From positions 62,001 to 126,000 of the forward strand of contig NZ_JACEHH010000026.1 of NCBI RefSeq assembly GCF_014154935.1: DNA of 64,000 bases. Direction: 5' to 3'. Source of the stretch: Stieleria mannarensis (GTDB lineage Bacteria; Planctomycetota; Planctomycetia; Pirellulales; Pirellulaceae). Both the position numbers and the translations under genes were made by a program. The notes below the pieces were generated by a model, which made no database searches, was not told where the DNA came from, and saw only the letters and a program-made list of their open reading frames with translations. Positions 1 to 8,323 of the stretch are shown here, piece after piece. Each line of letters begins with the position of its first letter. Positions within the stretch are counted from its first letter, which is position 1.

Positions 1-387
1 CCGTGCGCCATCGGACACCGGCGTGGGTGTGGCGTAGGAATTCTGGGCTCGCTTGGGTCCGGGAACTTGACGGTGGGCTTCGGTGTTCCAAAGAATGTCG
101 CCACTCGTACGGTCGATACCGATCACTCGACACGAAGCGCCGTTTTCCGTCGCGGTCGTCACGAAGATGTGGTCACCCGACACAATCGGAGACGACCAGC
201 CTTGACCCGGTAACCTGGTTTTCCAAGCGACGTTGCTTTCTTCGGACCACCGAAGCGGCAGGCCTCGTTCAGCCGATTTTCCCTGACCGTTTGGGCCCCG
301 GAAGCGAGTCCAATCTTCACCGCGCAGCGGGTCGGAAGTAGATGACAAGCCCGCGACGATAATCAACGCACCAAATAGCAAACGCAT
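1..387 (-). CDS. PQQ-type beta-propeller protein, N-terminal part (cut by window edge)
   Basis: The reverse strand is open from an ATG at 387 to the window edge, giving 129 residues. It starts with a short hydrophobic signal segment (MRLLFGALIIVAGL) and then reads FRGPNGQG, VAWKTRLPGQGWSSPIV and GIDRTSGDILWNTE. These are the opening blades of the quinoprotein/PQQ-like propeller proteins (BamB-like) that planctomycetes export in large numbers. The FRGPNGQG motif directly after the signal peptide is characteristic of that group. The rest of the propeller lies outside the window. Whether it binds PQQ or is an alcohol-dehydrogenase-like scaffold cannot be told from this fragment. The substrate is unknown. 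Confidence 0.85.
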   Translation of the reverse strand, partial: MRLLFGALIIVAGLSSTSDPLRGEDWTRFRGPNGQGKSAERGLPLRWSEESNVAWKTRLPGQGWSSPIVSGDHIFVTTATENGASCRVIGIDRTSGDILWNTEAHRQVPGPKRAQNSYATPTPVSDGAR

Positions 388-698
388 ACGACAGTCTCTA
401 TAGCTTTCGGACAGAATGAAAACATGATACCGCAAATCCGAACAGCCAAGCAAAACAGTGTCTTGGCCCTCCAGGAACATCGTCCAGAATTCTGCTCCGT
501 CGGCCACGGACACCCAGGCCCGCACCGTCGGATCGGAAAGTGATCCCGACTGAAGCTTCGGCAGCAGAAAATTCCGGGCACATGCAGCGTCAGATTCGGC
601 GGTCGGCCCGCAAGTTCGCGGCTGAAGAATCGTTTCGCCGCCGGATCCGCGCGACTATGAGCGGCCAGTCTTGGTATCAAATACGACGACCAAATTGC
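388..698. other. Intergenic stretch without a supportable gene
   Basis: This gap of about 310 bases lies between the start of the propeller gene and the stop of the secreted-protein gene; both are on the minus strand. Open frames exist on both strands, but none has a ribosome site, signal peptide or recognisable family. It presumably holds the promoter of the propeller gene near 390-450 and the end of the upstream operon near 690. No clear terminator hairpin was seen. Confidence 0.5.
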
Positions 699-1754
699 TC
701 AATCGCGTTTGACTTCTGGTAGATCTTGCCCCAGGTCCATTGCCCAACGCTGGTACTCCTTCAGCACCTGTTCTCGGTCGGAGAACGGTTTGACGACCAG
801 CCGTGCGCGATACCCGTATCGCTGTCCAATGATGGGATCGCGGATCACGTACTGCCAATCCCAAGCCGGACTGTGTGTGTCGGGTTCCTCCTGCTGGTTG
901 CGAAAGAAGTTCCACATCGCGAAACGAATCGAATCTGTTTGATCGAACAGCATAAGATACAGCAGTCGGTCCTGGTCCGTTTCTGAGGATCGGTCGGCGT
1001 CGATGACACCATAATAGAAGGGGGCGATGAACTTCTTTTGTGGGTTCTCATTCACGTTCAGTGCCTGAGCACCCTGTTCAAACGGCAATGGATCAATTCC
1101 GGCACAGGACACGGTGCCCAGTTCAAGTGTGTGGCCGACCGTTTCGCCAAATTCGACCCATCCGGTCCGGTCTCCTTCTGTTCCCCAAAAATGAATCCTT
1201 CGATCCAAGGCGCGATCGATGTAGGACGCCCACATCATCGCGACGTAACCTTGCGGGTACAGGTCTCGTCTGGGAGTGCAGCTGAAGTGCAGGTCGATCT
1301 GGTTCGGCTGGGTGAGGTCGTAGATCATTTCAGCCTGCAAACCCCACTGCGACCCTTCGCTCGGCCAGTGCAATTTGTACTTGCGATGATCGACACGAGT
1401 GAGTTCGCACGGATCCTGGCGCGGCGTGAACATCGAGATGCTATGCTGCTCTTTTGCACCGTTGAAGATGTGTTCGAAGTTTAGACCGACGGCATCATCT
1501 CGGAACAGGTTGTGATCGGAAATGCCTCTCAAAACAAGCGGTGAGAACCCGCTGCCTTGCCGATGCCGATTCGATTCATTGTCGTGAATCACGCCCGCGA
1601 AGGATGGCGATTCGATCCGCAGGGCGGTTTGTGCGCGGGCGATTGGTGCAGTCGCGAATAGCAGAACGGCAGCTAGTCCAGACAGGAATTGCATCGCCGC
1701 TGGAAACGCGAACGTTTTCATCCGAACCTGCCTGAGACATCGTTCGGGTGTCAT
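699..1754 (-). CDS. Secreted protein of unknown family, last gene of hydrolase operon
   Basis: A 351-residue frame whose ATG overlaps the TGA of the preceding gene (ATGA, 1754-1751). A second methionine 12 codons in (MKTFAFPAAMQFLSG...) begins a clean Sec signal peptide ending near ARAQ, so this inner start may be the real one and the overlap only a coupling site. The mature part is rich in Trp, Tyr and Phe, with stretches such as DLHFSCTPRRDLYPQGYVAMMWASYI and HFWGTEGDRTGWVEF. That looks like a beta-sandwich carbohydrate- or lyase-type fold, but I do not recognise the family. It closes an operon of exported hydrolases, so a periplasmic role on the same substrate is likely (inference). Confidence 0.75.
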   Translation of the reverse strand: MTPERCLRQVRMKTFAFPAAMQFLSGLAAVLLFATAPIARAQTALRIESPSFAGVIHDNESNRHRQGSGFSPLVLRGISDHNLFRDDAVGLNFEHIFNGAKEQHSISMFTPRQDPCELTRVDHRKYKLHWPSEGSQWGLQAEMIYDLTQPNQIDLHFSCTPRRDLYPQGYVAMMWASYIDRALDRRIHFWGTEGDRTGWVEFGETVGHTLELGTVSCAGIDPLPFEQGAQALNVNENPQKKFIAPFYYGVIDADRSSETDQDRLLYLMLFDQTDSIRFAMWNFFRNQQEEPDTHSPAWDWQYVIRDPIIGQRYGYRARLVVKPFSDREQVLKEYQRWAMDLGQDLPEVKRD

Positions 1755-4384
1755 TGGGCGTCCGCCTCTTCCAGCAGCCGACGATAAAACGTCCTGGCAT
1801 GTTCATAAGCAGCTTCGGCTTCTTGCTGCTCTGCTTCTGCGTACGTGGGTTGTTTCGATTTCCAGCATTGATCGACACCCGCCAGGCACCAACGGATGCT
1901 GGCGATGGGGCCGCGAATCGGCTTTCCGTCACAGACCACGTAAATCGGGTTGGTGTGCGCGTGCGGGAAAACTCGAATGGCCACCCATTGGCTCTCCTGG
2001 ACTTTGGCTTCAAACGACAGCTCTTGCAGGCCGCCATCAGCGCGCAGGAGTTGTTTCTGCACAGGATACCCGTTGACGATCAATTCAACCGGAACCTCCG
2101 GCGATCCAGGCAAACGTGCGGCGGCGGTGACGGACAAGCCGATGGAGTCCCCCGAGTTGACTTGCAGTTCGCCGCCATCCTGTCCGACTCCAAGGGTTTG
2201 GTTGGTGCCGATTCGTGTTGCTTGATAATTCATCAAGTGACAATTGCCGTCGCTGACGTAGCTGCGCCCCTCGGCAATGGACTGCACCCACTTGGCAAAC
2301 GTCAACTCCTGGTCTACGTGGGCGTACACACGTCCGATGCCGACCCGTTCGCCACTCATGCACGGGAAATCGGTTTCGCCACTGACGGCCACCCGAATGC
2401 CGCAATTTAAAACGTGATACCACATGTTCCACTCCGCGACGCGTTCGGTGTTCATCGCCGAAATGAAGTCGACGGCTTGGACGGGTTGACCATCTGGTCC
2501 TGGAACCTGGTGCGTCACGTCCACGACGAATTCGTTGGCGCCGATGCCATCGTACGCCGGGATCTTGAAATTGGGTAAACCACGTGGTCCGTCCTTGTCT
2601 TCGGTGTTCGGTACACGTCCGATGAAACGGCTGAGTCCGATCGAAGAGTGGGCGGGACCGCAGACGGCGCCTTGCCGCTTGGCCCATCGCAGCGTGTTCA
2701 ATCCCAGTGTCGGCCAGTGATCTTTTGACTCACCGCCGGGGTAGATCTGTTGCTTCAAATTCAAGAGGTTTAGGTGACCGGACATGTGCGAACCAAACCC
2801 GGACACTTCGACGTCGTATCGCAAGGTGTAAGGGTACTGTGATTGTTCAGCGACTTCGCCTGTGAAGAATCGCTTCTGATAATCGAAGCAGGGGCCCCAC
2901 GTCAGGCAACATCCCACCTTCAGGTCCTCTCCCATGATGTGACGGATCATGTCGTTGGGTTGAACGCCCTGGGTCGGATTCTCGTAGTGCAGGCATCCGG
3001 CGGCGTGAATGTGATGGTCTCCTGACCACCAGCCCAGTTTCGCAGGATCGATCCAGCGTTTGACGCGGTAGTGAAACTGCACCGGTTCTTCGCCGACGGT
3101 CAGCGTCTTCGATTCGGGAATTGTTTCGGGACCTCGGGAACAGACGATCGAGTATTCGCCCGGCGGTAGCTGTATCGTCTCCTGGTCACCTCGGTAGATA
3201 TGCCGCTGGAAGAAAAAATCGGGAGCGAGACGTTTGGATTGTGCCGGATAAATTCGCCCCTTGTTGTCCCGGATCTCAAACTTGCCGAATCCCGGTTTCC
3301 CCTCCGCATCAAAGACGCGAAACGTCACTTGCGTCGCGGGAACGCAGTCGAAGTCGACATCCAGCTTGGCCCAGTTCTCCGATCGCGTCGCTGCATAGAG
3401 GTAGATCCAGTCGATGCGAACGTTTCCCGGTCGGACCAGCGGATCCAGTCGCACGCCCGCCAGGGTGCCATCGACGTGGAAGGGAATTTCGTACAGATGA
3501 TCCTTGCCCTTGTGAATCACAAAGTTCGTCTGTCGATCGCCGGTCGCCTGTGGCAGATCCTTTGTCCACCAGAACAGTTGTCCGATGCCGCTTTCTTCAC
3601 AGTTGGCCCAGAATCGAAGGATCAACGGTCCGCCGCGTCCTTCCACTTCGGCGCCCATGAACGGGTCTTCACCGGTCGATTTGAATTGCAGCGACCCGTT
3701 TTCCGCTTTGATTTCGCATTGGTTCATCGCATGCCACCCGTCGGTGTCTTTGTCGAAACGCCATTCGCGAAACAATTCCCCGTCATCGCCAGGGCCGCTG
3801 CTTACGGTGAACTCCAACGCAGCGTTCTTGGTCCCCACATCGCGGCTGTAGACCTGGACGATGCGGTATTCCAGTGGCAGACCACTTAGATCGGGACGCA
3901 TCGGTTGTCCGTCAAAGGACGAGATCTGCATCCAGCGAGAGGGGATTTCATCCGCGGGTGCGTGGGGCAACGGACGCGCATTGGGGCTCTCGATCAGCAA
4001 CCGGTTGGTGCGCCGTGGCGTATTGATGACTTTGACCAGAAACGTCCGCCAACCCTGTTCCAACAGTTCTCGTTTTGCCGATCCCGGTCGCACCTTGGGC
4101 GCACCTTCGGGTTGAACGTCGACGATCGCCAAACAATACGGATCCAGCAGCTGCTGAACCTCCGCCACAACCTGCTGGTCATCCGGCAGCGACTTTAACG
4201 CCGTCAGGCGGTCGATGGTTTCGGCGTCAAACGGATTTCCGACGACATCCATCGCTTCGATCAACCGATGAACTTGCGCCAGCATGGGTTGTCGGGGAAT
4301 GTTCGGCAACGCCGCCGCTTCTTGTGCGACCAATGCCGGGCAGAAAACTCCCAGCGTCAACAATCCGATCAGCAGTCTACTCAT
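1751..4384 (-). CDS. Exported CehA/McbA-family metallohydrolase (877 aa)
   Basis: Starts with a Sec signal peptide (MSRLLIGLLTLGVFCPALVAQEA). The last 430 residues carry the PHP-like metallohydrolase core of the CehA/McbA family: WWSGDHHIHAAG near residues 451-462, CGPAHSS near 573 and SGETDFPC near 666. These are the expected metal-binding His and Asp positions. The first 400 residues look like beta-sandwich modules, with galactose-binding-like and Ig-like stretches (for example EWRFDKDTDGWHAMN). Family members named so far hydrolyse ester or carbamate bonds, but most are uncharacterised. The ATG overlaps the upstream gene by 8 bases and its stop overlaps the downstream start, so it sits inside a tightly coupled operon. 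Substrate unknown. Confidence 0.85.
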   Translation of the reverse strand: MSRLLIGLLTLGVFCPALVAQEAAALPNIPRQPMLAQVHRLIEAMDVVGNPFDAETIDRLTALKSLPDDQQVVAEVQQLLDPYCLAIVDVQPEGAPKVRPGSAKRELLEQGWRTFLVKVINTPRRTNRLLIESPNARPLPHAPADEIPSRWMQISSFDGQPMRPDLSGLPLEYRIVQVYSRDVGTKNAALEFTVSSGPGDDGELFREWRFDKDTDGWHAMNQCEIKAENGSLQFKSTGEDPFMGAEVEGRGGPLILRFWANCEESGIGQLFWWTKDLPQATGDRQTNFVIHKGKDHLYEIPFHVDGTLAGVRLDPLVRPGNVRIDWIYLYAATRSENWAKLDVDFDCVPATQVTFRVFDAEGKPGFGKFEIRDNKGRIYPAQSKRLAPDFFFQRHIYRGDQETIQLPPGEYSIVCSRGPETIPESKTLTVGEEPVQFHYRVKRWIDPAKLGWWSGDHHIHAAGCLHYENPTQGVQPNDMIRHIMGEDLKVGCCLTWGPCFDYQKRFFTGEVAEQSQYPYTLRYDVEVSGFGSHMSGHLNLLNLKQQIYPGGESKDHWPTLGLNTLRWAKRQGAVCGPAHSSIGLSRFIGRVPNTEDKDGPRGLPNFKIPAYDGIGANEFVVDVTHQVPGPDGQPVQAVDFISAMNTERVAEWNMWYHVLNCGIRVAVSGETDFPCMSGERVGIGRVYAHVDQELTFAKWVQSIAEGRSYVSDGNCHLMNYQATRIGTNQTLGVGQDGGELQVNSGDSIGLSVTAAARLPGSPEVPVELIVNGYPVQKQLLRADGGLQELSFEAKVQESQWVAIRVFPHAHTNPIYVVCDGKPIRGPIASIRWCLAGVDQCWKSKQPTYAEAEQQEAEAAYEHARTFYRRLLEEADAQ

Positions 4385-7145
4385 TCGATTTTTCTGTTGC
4401 TATAGTGCCCGGGTTTGAATCAATCAGCAGGTCCGCGGTGGCTCGGAAACCAAGGTCCTGTGTGCCTTGGCCCACGTTCGCTATCAGCCGGACTTCCTTC
4501 AGTCCGCCCTCGCGCACCAGGAGTTCGACGACCTTGTATTCCTGCGGTGCGCCGGTCAAAAAAGCAGACGTAAATGGACTGTCGACGATTTCGACGTCGC
4601 ACCACGTTGCTTCCGCGGGCGGATCGCTGGCGATGTCGATCGTTTGGATCTGCAAGGGGGCTGTCGAACCGGCGGTGTTTTCGACCGAAACAAGAAATCG
4701 CTGGGGACGACCTTGTCTCAGTTCGATCTGATTCCGCGTTGCCGAAATCTTGACCCGAGACTCGGGGTTTAAGGACGCCGAAAGCAGCACCAGTGGTTCG
4801 ACCGCTTGGTGTAGTTGGAGCGGGGATCGAACTTTTGCCAGCGTGTCCAATATCGGAGTTACGACGTCGGGTGCTCCGAACCGACGCAACACATTGGTAA
4901 TCCGTTTCTTCGCGGCGCGCCAGTCTTCGTTGTTGCTTCGAGCGCTCTCCAGTTGGCTGGGCAATTGACGAAACATCCTGATGCCCTGTTGGATGTATCC
5001 GACCGCTTCTTTCCGCTGTGTGTCGTTCGCAAAGCGACCCCGCACCAAGATTTCACCTGAGTGTTCACGCATGCGTCGGATCCAGTACTGCGCGGCGTCC
5101 GGATTGAACCGAGGAGTACGATCGACTTGCACGTAGACCGGGCTGGTATGGGCGACGCCGGGTCCGGTGATCGCATTGAAGTTCCCGAACCCGAAATCCG
5201 CGCGGCCCTCCGATCGGTTGCTGCATCGCGCTACGATCCAACGACTCTCTTGTGCCGGGATCTCAAGATCAATCACCGCGGTTGTTGCGTCGACGACCTT
5301 TTCCGCGAGGACCTCTCCATTGGACAGTACTTGAAAGGTGCCGACCCGGTCACGCGAGACGACTTTGGCACGGATTCGCAGTCGTTGGGTGGGGCCGGCG
5401 TGGATCTGGTCTCCAATATCGGCTTCGTTGACGGTCAGGAACAGCAGCGGTCCGGACGTCGTGAACGTTCTGCCGCGGCGAATGCCTTCGATCCAGCGGT
5501 CGTAGGAGAATTGCCCGTCGATTTTGACATAGGCTCGAGCGATTCCCAATGGACGGGCCGGATGATCGCTGCCGTTGGTCAACGGAATTCGAAAGCCGCA
5601 ATCCAGCAGACGATAGTAGAGTTCCGGCTCCATTTGATCCAGCGAATTGGACAGGTTGTGAATCACGTTGACCGGAACGTCCTTGTTGCCACCCGTTCCA
5701 TGCGCTTCGATGCTGATTCCGCCTTGCCCGCGACACGCGTCGATCGCCGTACGATTGATCGGGTAGTCCAGTGCGTCGGGGCCTGCAATGATCGATCCCG
5801 TGCCGATCGGTTGCACCAGCCAATCAATGTTCAAGAAGCACAGGTGCCCGTACAGGTCTTCATTGCGATACTCTTCGCCCATCTGAATGTGAAAGGAGGA
5901 GTCGCTGAATTCCTTGACCGGCCCCATCGCAGCCTGCGAGGGTTTGATGAACGCTTGATTCGCATAGCGTTGCAATAAGGTCAGATTATTCGCGACGCGA
6001 AGGTCCTCGGCGCGCTGAACCATCGAAAGCAATTGCAGTGGTTCGTCGACGTTCCATGCGTTGGTCACCCAATGCACGTGCGTGTCACCGGAAATCCATC
6101 CGTCGGCCGCCATGTCGACCAAACGCTCGCAGGACAGTGCCAGCCGTTTCGACTGCCCTGGTTTCAAGGTCGCTTCGACAGTCCGCCGGCGGTGTTCGAA
6201 TCCCCGTTCTGCCGTGACAATCGTTTTTCCGGCCGGAATCGAAACCGTAAACGGGCCATCGCTGTAGACGAACGGCATACGTTGTGATGTACCGATCGGC
6301 GGGTAGACGATGGGTTTCTCTGTCAGCGTGGAGTTTTCAGCATATTCGCCCGCCAGTCGGCACACGCCATCACTGCACTGAACCGTGACTCGTCCGGCCA
6401 CCGGGGTGCCTTGTTCGGACAGTTCGATTTGCAACGTTGCCGGAGCCGTCACTCGGACGGGAATCGAGACGTTGGAGACGACGTCCGGTTGTGATTCCAA
6501 TTGAAGCGTCATCCGCTCCGGGGCTTCTGATTCTGGAGGGACTCTCAGCGAACTCAGGAACCAGGTTTCGGAGCCTGACTCGACGCGAGTGCTAACGGGT
6601 AGATCCGCGTTCGCAGGAACCAGTTGCGGACGAATGCCGGCGATTCGGATGGCGCGCGGCTGGTTCGATCGATTGATCACTCGGCAAAGCAAAGGAGATT
6701 CCAACCCTCGACTAAGCTGTAGCTGTTGCTTGGGATCGGCAAGTGTCGATCCATGGTCGGACAGCACGATCGTTGCGCTCGGCAACAGCGATGCGAGTTG
6801 ATTCATCGTCTGCTGCCGTAGCTGACGAAGCCGTTCGATCTTGACCGCATCGGGATCGCCGTGGATGAATTGATGCTCCAGATAGGCCTGTCGAATCAAA
6901 TCGTCTTTCACTGCCGTCGGCCATTTGGCGACCAGCGAAGTCAACAGGTCGAACGCGTGTCGTGCTTCCGTGACCGCTTGCGGGCTGGAAGACGGATCCG
7001 ATGGCTGACTGGACGCGAACCGGTCATCGTGATGCCCTTCGTGCGCATGAGACTGAATCCCAGCAGCCGCGACCAGTATCACCATCACGCCGGCCCGGCA
7101 GTAGTCATTCATGACTTTAGATCTTGTGATCGGTGGTGCTGTCAT
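4377..7145 (-). CDS. Exported CehA/McbA-family metallohydrolase (922 aa)
   Basis: The first ATG overlaps the preceding stop as ATGA. A second methionine at residue 12 (MNDYCRAGVMVILVAAAGIQSHAHEGHHDD) starts a signal peptide and may be the used start. The first half has Ig-like beta modules. The hydrolase core shows SGDTHVHW near residue 350, EYRNEDLYGHLCFLN, IEAHGTGG near 478 and NGSDHPARPLGIARAYV near 520, so all expected His/Asp ligands are present. A further 350 residues follow the core. It is a paralogue of the next gene in the operon (1751-4384), with the same order of motifs but little other identity by eye, which argues for an old duplication. Likely periplasmic; substrate unknown. Confidence 0.85.
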   Translation of the reverse strand: MTAPPITRSKVMNDYCRAGVMVILVAAAGIQSHAHEGHHDDRFASSQPSDPSSSPQAVTEARHAFDLLTSLVAKWPTAVKDDLIRQAYLEHQFIHGDPDAVKIERLRQLRQQTMNQLASLLPSATIVLSDHGSTLADPKQQLQLSRGLESPLLCRVINRSNQPRAIRIAGIRPQLVPANADLPVSTRVESGSETWFLSSLRVPPESEAPERMTLQLESQPDVVSNVSIPVRVTAPATLQIELSEQGTPVAGRVTVQCSDGVCRLAGEYAENSTLTEKPIVYPPIGTSQRMPFVYSDGPFTVSIPAGKTIVTAERGFEHRRRTVEATLKPGQSKRLALSCERLVDMAADGWISGDTHVHWVTNAWNVDEPLQLLSMVQRAEDLRVANNLTLLQRYANQAFIKPSQAAMGPVKEFSDSSFHIQMGEEYRNEDLYGHLCFLNIDWLVQPIGTGSIIAGPDALDYPINRTAIDACRGQGGISIEAHGTGGNKDVPVNVIHNLSNSLDQMEPELYYRLLDCGFRIPLTNGSDHPARPLGIARAYVKIDGQFSYDRWIEGIRRGRTFTTSGPLLFLTVNEADIGDQIHAGPTQRLRIRAKVVSRDRVGTFQVLSNGEVLAEKVVDATTAVIDLEIPAQESRWIVARCSNRSEGRADFGFGNFNAITGPGVAHTSPVYVQVDRTPRFNPDAAQYWIRRMREHSGEILVRGRFANDTQRKEAVGYIQQGIRMFRQLPSQLESARSNNEDWRAAKKRITNVLRRFGAPDVVTPILDTLAKVRSPLQLHQAVEPLVLLSASLNPESRVKISATRNQIELRQGRPQRFLVSVENTAGSTAPLQIQTIDIASDPPAEATWCDVEIVDSPFTSAFLTGAPQEYKVVELLVREGGLKEVRLIANVGQGTQDLGFRATADLLIDSNPGTIATEKSNE

Positions 7146-8299
7146 TGCGTTTCGTCGGATTGATCCCGCTTTTGGATTCGGTCGGCGAATTCGACCGCCG
7201 TATGGCTAAGCGTAAACGGCTCGCTATCCGGTCCCAAACGATCGGGGAAACGGTACCAACCTTCCAGGATGTAGCGATCTGGGCGCCCGCCGTGACGATG
7301 GTACAGGTCCAGGTATTCAAGCGAACGTTTGGCGAAAGCTTCGTTTGACGTCGCGCCACCGTACTCGGAATTGACAATCAATTCGAACTTCAGTCCTGCC
7401 GAACGGACGATATTCTCCAACTCCAGAATCCGCGGCAACCAATCGACGGCGGCGGGGTCTTTCACCGGTTCAGGCCACTTCGTGCCCTGCAAACTGAATT
7501 CGCCCGTCGCGAACTCGAAGGGGTGGTCCACGCGGACACCTTCCAACGGCACGCCGGTTTCCTCGCAGCGGCGGATCAGAAGATCGATTGCGGGACGGAA
7601 ATCGCCCCAGTACATGCCCTTGGGACCGCTGCCCCAGTAAGCAATCTCACCGTCCCAGCCCCAGTTGGGAAAGTTGGTCAAGGCGACAAAACGCACCCGG
7701 GGATGTGCTTCGCGCCAAACCTGCATGTAGCGAATGATTTCGTCGACCGCCTGGCCGACGTCCGCTATCCCTTTGGATTCTCCGACGGGAGACGTACGCC
7801 CCAGGTCGGCCCCGGGGTACAGAAAACGCCGAATGGGGCCGTCCAAGGCGATGACGTCGATCCCGTCGGCCGCGCTGATCAGGTTCTCCAGCTTTTTCAT
7901 TTCCACGCGCGCTGTTTCAACGCCAATGCCGGCCTCGACGACCATCCGCTCTCGTTCCCGAATGGGCGTGTCCGGCGAAGGGTCCAGAAACTGATCTGGA
8001 ATCGCCACCCAATCAAAGTAGCCGCCGCTGACCCCAACTTCGATGCCTTCCTTTCGCAGCGACTTGCAAAAGTCGACCAGGTTCTGCGGCGGAACTTTGT
8101 AAGCGATCATGTTGATGTAGAACTCAATTCCATCAATCGCTCGGCTCGCTTGTTTCCAATCGTGCTGGGGATTTCCAAGGTTTTCCGGGTTGTAGTGTCC
8201 CAGCCACAATTCCGGCGTTTCAGCAATCGAAGCGACTGGGAATGCCACGCACAGGCAGCAAAAGGCAAAGATGTTTCGCATGGTTGCAAAGAGGTTCAT
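7142..8299 (-). CDS. Secreted (beta/alpha)-like protein, possible glycosidase-like, family not recognised
   Basis: 385 residues with a signal peptide ending near VASIAET. The mature part alternates strands and helices in the manner of a TIM barrel: LWLGHYNPEN, IEVGVSGGYFDWV, IDVIALDGPIRRF, VRFVALTNFPNWGWDGEIAYWG, VRVDHPFEFATGE, FELIVNSEYGG and RYILEGWYRFP. Acidic residues at strand ends and many aromatics fit a glycan-active barrel, but no named glycoside hydrolase signature is visible. The start ATG is 24 bases after the deacetylase stop, and its own stop overlaps the next CehA/McbA start as ATGA, so the genes are co-transcribed. Function unassigned; an inactive sugar-binding barrel is an alternative. 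Confidence 0.75.
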   Translation of the reverse strand: MNLFATMRNIFAFCCLCVAFPVASIAETPELWLGHYNPENLGNPQHDWKQASRAIDGIEFYINMIAYKVPPQNLVDFCKSLRKEGIEVGVSGGYFDWVAIPDQFLDPSPDTPIRERERMVVEAGIGVETARVEMKKLENLISAADGIDVIALDGPIRRFLYPGADLGRTSPVGESKGIADVGQAVDEIIRYMQVWREAHPRVRFVALTNFPNWGWDGEIAYWGSGPKGMYWGDFRPAIDLLIRRCEETGVPLEGVRVDHPFEFATGEFSLQGTKWPEPVKDPAAVDWLPRILELENIVRSAGLKFELIVNSEYGGATSNEAFAKRSLEYLDLYHRHGGRPDRYILEGWYRFPDRLGPDSEPFTLSHTAVEFADRIQKRDQSDETQ

Positions 8300-8323
8300 T
8301 CTCCGATCTCGTTATTGTTTCTG

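Noticed and set aside
363-680. Minus-strand frame overlapping the propeller gene start
   Set aside because: It overlaps a well-supported start codon and signal peptide, and it has low-quality composition.
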